Source of the DNA: Parasponia andersonii
Lineage: Eukaryota > Streptophyta > Magnoliopsida > Rosales > Cannabaceae
NCBI GenBank assembly: GCA_002914805.1
Contig: JXTB01000562.1
Coordinates: 181,594 to 245,593, forward strand
Length of the DNA: 64,000 nt
Direction: 5' to 3'
Shown: in pieces, positions 44,621 through 55,916 of the stretch
How positions within the stretch are numbered: the stretch's first letter is position 1
How the letters are laid out: the number at the start of each line of letters is the position of its first letter
Made by a program: the position numbers and the translations under genes
The notes under the pieces: generated by a model
What the model was told of the DNA's origin: nothing
The model's database searches: none
What the model saw: only the letters and a program-made list of their open reading frames with translations

Positions 44621-47600
44621 TTATCCCCGATTGTTATTGTCATTGCATGACAGGTTTTTATAGGAAATTATCTTTTTTAATATAAACAACCATTTAGGTT
44701 CGTTTATGATCGTTTCTATTCTTGGAATGTATACTTTTTTATTTTTATTATTTGAATTTATAAATTGACCTTCAATGACTCTATTTATTAATTGTGTAAT
44801 CATAAGTCTTGTGCTGTTATATAATCTAATCGATTGATTTAAATTTCGTGACAACATTATTGGAGTTCCATTTAAGATTTAATTCATGTGGTAGTAAACC
44901 GTTAAAATTTAAAGTATATAAAAATTCTTTGGGATATAATAGGTTGAGCTCGTCAATATTTTCAGCTGAGGCTATTATTATATTAAAGCTGCAATAAGTT
45001 TCTAATTTGTTAGGTAGTAAGAACAATATATATTTATTTATATCATCAGTTATTTTATTTTTTGGAGTTATTATTGCTCTATATCGTATATAGTTAATAT
45101 TATTGAATTTTTTTTTTTCAAAATCATCATCTATCAATTTCAAAATTTTTTCAATTGGATTTGATTCAGATTGTATTATGTATTTTTCCAGTAATTTAAT
45201 CCATGTTGCGTCTTTATTTTTATGATCTTTTATGCCTTCTATAGTACCATTTCCAACATTTAGTGTCCACTTTGAAAATTTTAAAATTTCTTTTTTTTTT
45301 CTTCTTCTTTAGTATTAGGATTTTTTAGTCTCATATTTTCCATTAGTGATAATAACTTAAAATGTGGCCATAAGTAAGAATTATTGATACTTGTATTTAT
45401 TATATTTTCTTTTGTTTCAGCTGGTATAATAGGTAAAATTTGTCGAAATCACCACCTAATATAATCTTCATTCTACCAAAAAATTGATCAAAATTATTGT
45501 TTACATCTTGTAGTATCTTGTCTAAAGCTTAGAAACAGTATTTATTATTCATTGGTCCTTCATCCCATAATATTAATGTTGTTTTTCCAATTAATTTTGT
45601 CAACTGAGTTTCTTTTTTAATGTGACATGTAGAAAATTTATATGTTAATAGAGGTATTCAAAATCTTGAATATGTAGTTCTGTGTTTAGGTTGCAATAAT
45701 GAGGCTGTTCTAGATTATACAATGACTAAAACAATTCCGTTATTTGATCTGATTTTGGTAATAATTGCATTCTATAAATAAGTTTTTCTAGTGTCTCCAT
45801 GTCCGTAAATAAAGAATAAATTTTGTTTTTTTTTTTATTTACTGACTCTATAATTTGTTCATAGATATAGCGTTGTTTAGTATTTAAATTCTTTTCCAAA
45901 ATAGTGTTTTCTTTTTTTTATTTATTAATATTGTAATCTAGTTGTTCTTGTAAAAGCTTATTATTTAAATCATCGATTAGTGTTCCTGTTGGTAGAGGTA
46001 AATTAAAATTTATTAGGGCTAATGAATTCAAGTTTAATTGCTTTTCTAATTCATATGATACATAGTTGAATAGTTCATTTTCAGGAATTTGAAAGTTCAG
46101 ATTGTTGAATAAAGTTTTAATTTTATGTAAAATATCTTCTGTCATAAGTTTCCAATGATTTTCAAGTAATTTTTTTAGATTATTTATATTATAAAACAAT
46201 AAGATTATTATAAATAGTTATTGTAATTGATGCAATGTTGACCAAAATGAGGCTTCTAATGATTCATTCTATTCTTTATCATTCCCTAATAAATCTAGTG
46301 TGTTGCATGCTGCTTAATTTGTTGGGTGTGTTATACCACCAATGGTTTGTATAGACTTGAAGTTGTTTACTCTCTTCTGATGATTTAATAATAATTTCAA
46401 ATAATATAATTCTCTGAGACTTGGGTGGATATAAAAACTTTGCCTGATTAAATATCTTGATTTTCTAGGAGTCCAAATTTTGTCTTTGTTATTTTAAATC
46501 CATTTGACAAGAAATTCTATGTATAAAAGTTGTCTAGCTTTTGTATTGAATTTATTTATTTCCATCTACTATTTTAAAGTTGTTTTTTTAATTCCTGGCC
46601 ACCTAATTATATTATCACGTTGTTAGTTTGAGTGAAATGTTATATTTTGCATACGTGATACATGAATTGCTAATCTTTATATTGCTGGATTTCTGGAATG
46701 TATAGAATATTCGTATAATCTCTAAATGGCTTCATATGGTGTTACGTATTGGCAATTAATATAGTTTTTATTTTATATATTTCTTTGTAAGTAGCTTATC
46801 CAGATTATTCTGTGTAAATATTATCTTCTATTATTGATTTTATCCTATCTGGACATTTGGTTAAGTACTTAAATAAATATTTTATTAGCATGAATTGTGA
46901 GCATATTTTGACATTTATGTGAGCTTGAAATTTTAAACACAAATTTTTATTATAAGGGATGACAAATTTGTTATCTAATTTAATACCTTCCTTTTGTACA
47001 TAAGATGTTGTGTTTTTACGTTTATAATGGACGAATCCATTTTTTTCAATGGTTGTTTCATTTTTAAATTATTTAGGGAATTTTTTAGAATAAATTGAGT
47101 TTTTCATGTATGGAATATTTGTCTTAGCAGTACCATATAATCCATGCATCATAAATTCTATTATGATATTATATTCTTATGGGTTTTCAGGATCGAGTAT
47201 TTCAGCTAAAATGAATTGATCAATTTGAGATGGTTCTGATAATTTTTCATTAAAATATAACCAAAATAAGAAATGATAGTAGGGTAAGCTGTACTTTTGA
47301 AACTGGACAACATATAAATCTACATACAATATAAATATAAAAAAAATAAGAGAAGGTTGTTAGTTTTAATAAAAGATGAGACATTTTTTTTTTTCCTTTT
47401 TTTAAGGAAAATAATATTGTCTCACCTACGATGATTGCCCCGAAAATTTTATCAGTCTTAATGGTGGACAATATCTAGTTTAATTTCATTTTAAAAATTC
47501 TTATGATTATATCTAGTCTGTCTTCAACTCTTTAACCGAAGATTTTATTTAAGGCACGTATAATTTTGGGTCATTTCGGATTGCATATAAATGTTATAAA

Positions 47601-49157
47601 TAAGTCAGAGTTTCCATATTATCTACATATTGCCATCATATCTTGGTAATTTTGGATCATATATCTAGAACTTCTAGTATGGCTAGATAGAAGAATAATT
47701 CATTTGCCAATTGCTCTAGCATGTATGTCACTTCTTATAACGGTGTCTTGGATACCTGGATAGACTTCAAATCTTAAATTGTTATAATTTTTTTATATAA
47801 TCTAATCGATCTTCTTCAACTGAAGCGTATGCATCAACTACATATTGTTGAAAAAGTCTCATATTTTTGAATAAAATATTATTTACGTTTTGTCGCTATT
47901 GCAATTGGTAGCAATAATATGCTCGCATATGTATTCTATTCGTTAAGGGTCGTTTTCCTAGTCTATTTATATTCCAATTTAAATCAATTCTATAATTATC
48001 CTCTCTGTATGGAAATAGGAGTGGACATTGTAGGGCCATATAAAATGCATGTAATTTTGTATTTTTTTTTTGTAAATTATTGGTTCTATCTTCAATTATG
48101 ATATCTCTTCTGTTTTCATAATCACTAATATCTTCAACAATTAAGCCTCCTATATCATTTGAAGTAGATAATTTGTATTGATTATTATATATCGGTCATC
48201 GTCCAATTAGTCTTAATTTTATAGATGTGATTTCATTTTCATTGTATCTATCTTTAACCATATGAAAAAATTTTACTAATTTATTATTTTCATTAAGCAT
48301 TTTAATTAAGTTTTCAATAATTGATTTTGTGAAGTCTTTTGTTGTATCATCAAATGAGAATACTGACATTTGGTTTTCAATTTCATTTTTTATATAGTAT
48401 ATATATAATTGGAAAAATCTTAGAGGGTTATTATTTGTTTGTAATAATGATCGAATAAGATGGTGTACTTGACTACTAATTTTAAAAATGTATGGACCAT
48501 CTGAATTTCTTGTATTTTGTTATATTTTTACTCCAAAAGATGTAAAAGCAAACATAGAATTGAAAGTTTGAATATGTTTTTGGAAATAAGAACTTATGGG
48601 CCCTCCGTAATAATCAAGTACCTGATCTAGTATTAGAGGGGGATTTTTTGTTAGGAGAAGTTTAATTTTTCCATCTTTACAACATAAGTTATATTTTGGT
48701 GGATGAGTTCTTTTGATAGATTCATCAAACCAAAAGCATGTATCGCAATGTTTACAGATATAGGAATAATCGCCTAGATCGTGATGTTGATTAATATCAC
48801 TTGTAAAATGGTATTGAATAAGAATTAAAATTAAGAAGATGTATAAAGAGTTGAATCCATAATAGAAAAAATATATGATTTTTACCTATATTTATTTGTC
48901 AGAAGTGTAGGGTAATTACTTTGTATATTGGAGTTAGCTTGCATCGATGATTCAGCTAAATAAGAGGAAGATCTTCTAGAATTTACAAAATTCGATATCG
49001 AAATTAGTTTCGATCGTTGAATATTCTCTGAAGTTATATTGGACTTTCCATAGTGATGATCTGAAGTATCATCATGGTTAACCACTAAATCATCATTCAA
49101 AAGAGAACGATAACACCATTTACGTTGACGTCTTGATGACGAAGAATTGTCCAACAC
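44621..49157 (-). pseudogene. Helitron Rep-helicase remnant
   Basis: In live Helitrons this protein nicks and unwinds DNA for rolling-circle transposition. Visible blocks, 5' to 3': CKHCDTCFWFDESI (about 48735-48775), RFFQLYIYYIKNEIENQMSV (about 48370-48435), LQCPLLFPYREDNYRIDL (about 47980-48035), AYYCYQLQ with VVDAYASVEEDRLDYI (about 47810-47930), SLPYYHFLFWLYFNEKLSEP (about 47235-47300), and IKYLFKYLTKCPDRI (about 46840-46890). The Pif1 part has a degraded Walker A, GHGDTRKT (about 45785-45810), Walker B LILWDEGPM (about 45550-45580), LGGDF (about 45450) and VMLSRNLNQSIRLYNSTRLM (44857 downward). In the Rep H-x-H motif the first His reads Tyr (PYYHFL against PHAHIL). Numerous stops and frameshifts. 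Confidence 0.85.
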
Positions 49158-51230
49158 TGTTTTATAATTTATCTAAGTAAAAACATAAAATCAAATGTTA
49201 TTATATTAATAGTTTTTATTACAAATTTATGAACTGATATAACATTATTATCCATATATTTAACGATTATTATATTTTTTTTGTCTTTTTTATATATGTT
49301 TTATTTTTTTATTATGTTGATTTATTTATACTATATCAATTTTGTTTGGATAATTTACTTTTGGTATTATTGTGTTCTTAATGTATTTAATTTTCTTATA
49401 ATATTTTTATTTATAATTTTGACAAATCATATTATTATGGTAAAATTTATGCGTATTTATTGGTCGTTATTCTTTTGAATTATCATTTTCATATTATTTA
49501 TATGGTGGATTTTTTTAATGTTGTATGGATCTTGTTATTTTTATTATCGTTTAATCTATATTATTCAATTATTTTTTTATCAAGTTTGTTATTATGGTTG
49601 TTTTCACATGCAAAGATAATTCTCATTTTTTTTATTCTCTTTGGTGAAATTAAATTATGAATTTTTTTTTTGGCGAAGTATATTATAAGCATGTATTTTG
49701 TTTTATATATATAAAGTTTAATTATTTACTCATATTTATATGTGAATGACATCAATTTTACTTTTGTCATTTCTTTTTGCAGTCATATATTTTAAGTAGA
49801 TGTTTTAGGTAAGATTTGTAATGTTTTTTTCCTTACATTGTTTTACTAAGTAAATATTTAAATTCTTTTTTTTTTTCCAGTTTTTATTATTGATTGTGGC
49901 TTTATATTTTTTCACTTAATATACTAATGTCTTTATATGTGAGTTACAACTTGTATTTACTTTTTTTTGTCCTAAAAATATAATTATTAGGACAAAAAAT
50001 AGGTTATCTGTATATTTTTCTATTTTTGGAAAGAAATATAGGATTGTTTGTCCATTAATAAGGTTTAATACTTAGATATTATGTACAGTATAAATGAAAA
50101 AAAAAATCAAAACTTTATATCCAAATCTATTTAAAATTAAAATGGTCGGAATGGTGAGAATTATTTTTATTATTATAATATTTATTATTTGATGCTTCAG
50201 TTATGTTGGATGACATCAAAAATTACTTTTTATTCTGATTATTATAATTGGATGTTTGTCCTATTTATTGAAAATATTTTCATGGTATATACCTTTTTTT
50301 TACACTACTAATACCTTTTATTTATTATCCCTATTTCTTTTGTCTTTTTTAAATTGTATTCTTTATACAAATACTTTGATACATGGATTATTTGTATTAA
50401 TTATATCTATATTTTATTATTAAAAGTTATAATAATTAAACGTTAGACACAATACACAAATTATTGAAATCAAATATTCAGTACTATGCTCTAATTACTT
50501 ATAAAATCAAGATCAAAATGTTTTAATTGAAATATACAAAGCATTAAATTACACGCAACAAAACTAGATACGTAACGCTATTAAAATTCCTTAAGTAAAT
50601 TTTACAACAGAGTTGATAATAATCTATTTTTCTTTTTTGCTCTTCTTTCTCCATACAAAAATCTTCTTCCGCTTCTTTGTTGATGAGAAAAAGGAAAATT
50701 CTTTCATCAATCCAATATAATTAATTCTTCATTTTGATTATAATTATATAAATACATATAGTAAAATATATCTCGTTAAATATATTAGTATATATAAAAA
50801 TTGGCTTAGACATATTAATGTATTATCAATATATAGCAAATCCGTAAAATAATGCACTTGCAAGTATTTATCCAACTACCCAAGAAATTGTTTTTTTTTT
50901 TTCAGTATGTTAGGAAAAAATATTTTTGGCAATTAGATAAATACATGAGACATTATTAGTGTATTAAAAAATCTGCCATATATATTAAATCAGTCGAATG
51001 ACAGAACATAAATCACAGAAGTATACGTTAGATTATTCAAAAACTACCAAGTGAATAAAGACCGAGGCAACTAAACTCATTTATTCAGGCAAAATCCAGG
51101 GAAGCAAAATAACAGAAAAAACCCCAACCCAATTATTAAATTGGAGCTCACATAGAAGGCTATGGCAGTGAGGTCATAAAGAAGGGAAACAAAAAGATTA
51201 AAGTAACCACATTCATACATCAGCCTTGAA
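49158..51230. other. Very AT-rich stretch, no gene recognised
   Basis: Long poly(T)/poly(A) runs with short hydrophobic frames that look like composition artefacts. It lies between the Rep N terminus and the repeat mosaic, and is probably Helitron non-coding sequence. Confidence 0.5.
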
Positions 51231-51530
51231 AAGGATTTTGGCCATGAAAAAGATTTTACGGATAATCAAATGTAATCAAACATTTAGAACATACAACTGG
51301 TTCATATATATACCTAATTCATAGGAAATTACTAAAGAAAACCATCTCTAGACAACCAATCTGCTAAACTCTCGAATGGCAAAACCATCAAGTAACATAA
51401 TCATAGCATTTTTCTCTTTAAAAAAACCACATTTCTCATCCTCATGAATTGACCAAAAACCTCCCTCCAGGAAACCAGTCTCCCTAATTCTCTACATGCA
51501 AAGCTATCAATTAATACCATAAATGTTTTT
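51231..51530. repeat. Diverged copy 1 of a long direct repeat
   Basis: Alignable by eye with 54200-54470. Shared blocks include 'aatcaaacat', 'ggttcatata...acct', 'aatggcaaaaccatcaa' and 'gtctccctaa...ctct'. The period between the copies is about 3 kb. Confidence 0.7.
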
Positions 51531-51899
51531 CTTTTTTCTTAAAAAAGAAAAAATGAAAAAAGAAAAAAAGATTTAAAAAATCAAACTTTCTATTATTTAC
51601 ATAGTAAGTATATTATTAGGAGTACAGTAACTTTCAAAGCTATCCAAACTCATTCTACAACACCAAAAATCATTCTATAATTGTCAAAGTTCATCACAGA
51701 ATAATAATAGCCAATATTCATAGTAATTTTAAAGCAATTCACTTGTTACTCCGTATGATTAAAAAAATTTCGTAGTCATCATTGCCAAATATAAAGGAAG
51801 CCATAAAATATGATTGAAAAAGATTGAAATGGAACTAAATGGAAGAAAAAAAAAAGGAATAAGGACCGAATAGATTGACCTGGAAGGAGAATAGAGCTA

Positions 51900-52640
51900 T
51901 TAAAAGAGAGGAAAAATATGGAGAAGAAAAAACTACATAAAAATAGTCAACAAAAGAACAAAGAGAAGGATATACGATTGCCAAAGACTAAAACAGAAGT
52001 GGATGTAGGAAAAAGAAAAAGGAATAACAAGTAAACAGAATGACTTAATAGAGAAGCAGACACGATTAACATAGATAGGAAAAGGCTACATGAAAACAGT
52101 CATCAAAAGAATAAAGAGAGGAATAATATAAGGTACAAAAGAGCTAAATAAACTATGAAAACATTCCAAAAGGTCTAATATAAAAGCAGAGAGATAATTA
52201 TTTAACAAATACATATTAATTTAGCATAGAATAAAATTTAATTAGATTCTAAGCCAATAACAGAGTTTAGTGAAAAAAATTCAATAATATATAACATCCA
52301 GTATAATAATAAAGTAATAAATACTTTAACAACATAGAAACAAAATATAGAAAAGATATCAGTTAACAACAGAACAAAAGATGACCATATTTAACATGCG
52401 TAAAGAGATGAGTATGTGAGCCGTGAACATTAATTAGCAATACAACAAAGAATAATCAGATTTCGAATCAATAATAATACTAAATAAAACAGTTTGATAC
52501 TACAAAACGCTCAGTATAACAACAAAGTAATAAATACCTTAACAATATACAAACAGAGTATAGAATAAACATTAACTAACAACATAATAAAATACAGCCA
52601 TAGTGGAAAGGAATAAGAACAAAAACACATATAACAAGGT
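51900..52640. repeat. More diverged tandem duplications in the Helitron upstream region
   Basis: 'aactacataaaaatagtcaa' (51931) and 'ggctacatgaaaacagtcat' (52084) begin similar units about 152 bases apart. 'aaagtaataaatacttt' (52311) and 'aaagtaataaatacctt' (52524) begin another pair about 213 bases apart. Confidence 0.65.
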
Positions 52641-53045
52641 CTAATAAATATTCATAGTACCTGATATAACTGTAACACAAAATCCTCCAAACTAACTTGA
52701 AAATGACAAAGGTTATATAAATGATAGAAGAGAGAGTATGAGCACAATAAATATAGCTAGAAAGAACAGTAACAAAATCAGTAGTAAATTTGGGACAATA
52801 AACAAGAGTCAAAATAGGCCGATTTAAGCAAGTGGGTTATAGAGAACTTAACAAATAACATGGCTATTTATAAATAAACAACAATCAAATAAATATAAAA
52901 CCACTGAAAGGAAAAAGAAATCATTGAACACATGGCAATACTTACAATAGACACGTAATAAAAGTGGCACATTTCGAGATTTAATAAACACTGAACCTTG
53001 ATTTTTTTTTTTTTACTTTTCTTTTTTTCCACCTTTTTTTTTTGA

Positions 53046-53520
53046 AATTCAAATAATACAAAAATATCAAAATAGCATTAAATATAGGTTTGAAACCATA
53101 AATGTGAACAGACAACGTATGAAAAATAAAAATAGAGGTCATGATGAACATTAAAAAAATCTAAAGTAAAAAATAAATATTAAAAAAGGAATTTTTATTA
53201 CATTTTTTTAAATCCATGTGATAGAAAAATATCAAAACAACATTGAATAGAGGCTTAAGGCTATAGATGCTAATACATAAATCATCAAAAGCAAGAATAC
53301 ATGTTATCATAAGCATCAAAAAAATTTCAAGCAAAAAATAAATATCACAGAAAATATCTTTTTTCACCTTTTTTAATCCGAATAATAAAAAAAATACCAA
53401 CACAACATTAAATAAAGGTCTGAATCCATGAATATAGATGTACATATCATTTCAAAACTAAAAGTATAGGTCATAATAAACATTAAAAAAATCCAAAGCA
53501 AACGATAAATATGAAACGGA
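53046..53520. repeat. About three tandem copies of a ~165-bp unit
   Basis: Anchors 'aacattaaaaaaat' (53147), 'aagcatcaaaaaaat' (53311) and 'aacattaaaaaaat' (53479) are 164 and 168 bases apart, and the text around each is alignable. In minus-strand translation PLFNVVLVFF and PLFNVVLIFF repeat, but the frames look non-coding. Confidence 0.85.
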
Positions 53521-54199
53521 AAAAAGATTAAAAATGACATTTAATATCGAAAATGATCCAGATAACATTCTAGACATTTTCATGGAAAAGAATTTATCCA
53601 AAAGAATAGAACTCATATCACATATTAGCAACAATAAATCTTCAACCAATAATAATGCAAAAAAAGAAGAAACAATCACACAAAAATAATCAGAAAACAG
53701 AGATTCAAAATAGAAAAATACCAGACAAAGAGAGAAGAGCATCGCATAACATATTAGATTTCAGATCCAAGTAACCAACTCGAAAATGACAAACAAAAAA
53801 ATTAAAAAACAAGGAGTTAAACAAAAATAAAGATAAAAAAATTCAGTCCGAGACGAAGGAACAGAAAGAAGAGCCATTGAAGGAGATGCAAGGGCAAAGA
53901 GACCAAACCGCGAGGAACAAAGCGAAAAATCAAAGGGAAAAGGACATGAAGGAACGATTTACAGAGTAGGAAGAAGAAAATCCTATAATACAAAGAGAAG
54001 AGAGAGAATGCGATATCCAGAAGACAAAGAGCCAAAAGGAATAATCAAGCACTAATATGTAGAGTAACTAAGGAGAAACGACATGACCGGGAAACCAAAC
54101 CAACACACATAACCAAAGCAGAAAAAAAGCCCATATCAATCAGTTCAACAATAACATAAATGAAAAGACCAAAATAGTCACACAGACATAAGAGTTGGG

Positions 54200-54470
54200 C
54201 CAAGGATTTCAAGGGCAAAACCGTAATCAAACATCTCAAACGCATAATCGGTTCACATATACACCTCACACGCACAAAATGACTAAAAAACCCTTTGAAA
54301 ATAACAATCCTCTCAACCCTCTAATGGCACAATCGTCAATTAACACTAGTGCAAAAATAAATAAATAAATAAATAAATAAGACTCACCAAATGACAAAAA
54401 AAATCCCTTCAGAAGGCCAATCTCCCTAAACCTCTAAGGACAAAAGTGTCAATGCACACCATCACAAAAT
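54200..54470. repeat. Diverged copy 2 of a long direct repeat, with an (AAAT)n tract
   Basis: Counterpart of 51231-51530. It contains (AAAT)n at about 54356-54380, which the other copy lacks. It sits next to the presumed Helitron 5' end. Confidence 0.7.
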
Positions 54471-54550
54471 TTTAAAAAAAAACTTACAAAAAGCATTACT
54501 ATTCTATGTACAGTAAAACCCCTGCACAACTTTAGTAATATATAATAATT

Positions 54551-55916
54551 TGTCAAATACCAATATCAAATCCAAATATGGAGCACAAACAATTTTTAAT
54601 CCAAATATGAAATATATGGGCACTTCTCCTTTTACTTTTTTAATTTTTGGAGTGTAAAAATGCATTAATCTTTTCTAGTCATCGTTCGTCAATAAAAATC
54701 TATAGGACCTCCCTTAGAGAATAGAATCCACTACTTTTTGAAGTAAGAGTCTAGATTTTACTCAACCTGTACGTAAGGTTGTACTAAGAAGTAATAAGTT
54801 TTAAATAGTTGTTATAATATGAATTTGGGCAAGTTTGTTCAATAAATTTTCTAAAAGAGGATAGCACTGCAGGATTTTCAGAATTTGATTAATCTTGAAT
54901 AAAATTCCAAAGTTGACAAGAAAATGACTGTTTGACTAAAATAGTCTTTATGTAACCACACTACAGGTAGAAAAGTCAACAAGATCAATTTTCACAACAC
55001 TGGACCACAATCCCCTCGTAGAGCGTGTGAGAAAGAAGACTGCAAGTAATGAAGATTACAAGAAGGAGAGCTGCATCTTTTCTTTTTTTCTTGTTTTTTT
55101 TTGGGTCATACTAAAGTTGGTAGGAATTATGCTTTTGTCTTAGTATAAACAATCTTGTCATAAATCAAAGGCCAAAACTTAGGGAAAAAAGTTTAAGATA
55201 ATGTTAGAATGTGATATTTGAAGTTTAGAGATCAATATTAAGACGAAAACATAGAAGGGATGCTAAAGGAAATATGAAAATAATCAAAATGAGATTTAGG
55301 TTATTCTTTTAGACTTAAAAAGTGAAATTAGACCTTTTTTTTTTTTTTTAAAAAGGGTGAAATTAGACCTCTTGATTTTCTTTTGTTTTTATTATTTTTT
55401 CTGTGAAGATGTCCACCTCTTGGTTGTTGCTTGCTAGTTTCCTTGTATGCTCCTTGAACAGGATAAGGAAAAAGCGTAGAACATTCTCGACGAAGAATAA
55501 CCAGAAAGAAAAACAAGATAATAATAACTTTGGGGAAAGTTAAGAAAAGTAGAATGAGAAAGTAGAGTGTCACACCTTTATGGTATCTTAAAGTCATATC
55601 AGTGCCTGTATTTTCCTAGTTGATTCAACTAAAATTTAAATATTATATTTAAAAAATAATGGTATGGTTCACGCGTTCTTGTTTAAAATTTGATACCTTT
55701 TTTTTCCTAGCTATAGTACATGAATTGAGACCGTTAAAATGACATGTTTAAAATCCGTACAAATTTAATATAGAGCGCAGAGTCAAATTAACTGGGTATA
55801 TGGATATAGAAGTAGAAACACATTTGCTGAGCACTGACCACTTAAGTAACAAAGTCGCTGCTAAGGAATCGTCGTCTTTTTACATATAGACACAAACAAC
55901 CTTCATTTTCATAGCG
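54551..55916. other. Upstream region of the receptor-like protein gene
   Basis: No gene is seen. A 'gtgaaattagacct' direct repeat flanks a poly(T) near 55321-55368. TTGAC-type motifs that could be W-boxes occur near 54914, 54931, 54971 and, nearest the gene, as AGTCAA at about 55782. No TATA box can be assigned with confidence. Confidence 0.4.

Larger units (their letters stand above)
41597..54550 (-). mobile_element. Degenerate Helitron (Rep, Pif1 helicase, RPA-like)
   Basis: A minus-strand rolling-circle transposon, very AT-rich and full of stops. Coding remnants run from 49157 down to 42226 in the order Rep N-terminal region, Rep, Pif1-type helicase, RPA-like protein, as in autonomous plant Helitrons. 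A strong hairpin at 41597-41617 is a candidate 3' terminal signal, though no CTRR follows it at the usual distance. The right boundary near 54550 is a guess, from 'ttactaaagttgtgcagggg' on the minus strand, which looks like a plant Helitron 5' end. The coding evidence is firm; both ends are weak. Confidence 0.75.

Noticed and set aside
49281-49660. Two hydrophobic plus-strand ORFs suggesting a membrane protein or mitochondrial insert
   Set aside because: Extreme AT bias explains the Phe, Ile and Tyr content; no organellar gene could be recognised.
53161-54275. Several Phe/Leu-rich minus-strand ORFs that look like membrane proteins
   Set aside because: The composition follows from poly(A)-rich DNA read backwards; repetition in the protein comes from the ~165-bp DNA repeat, with no conserved frame.
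51900-54470. Possible CRISPR-like array from the regular repeats
   Set aside because: Repeats are long, diverged, contiguous and without unique spacers, in a eukaryotic genome; they are tandem duplications.
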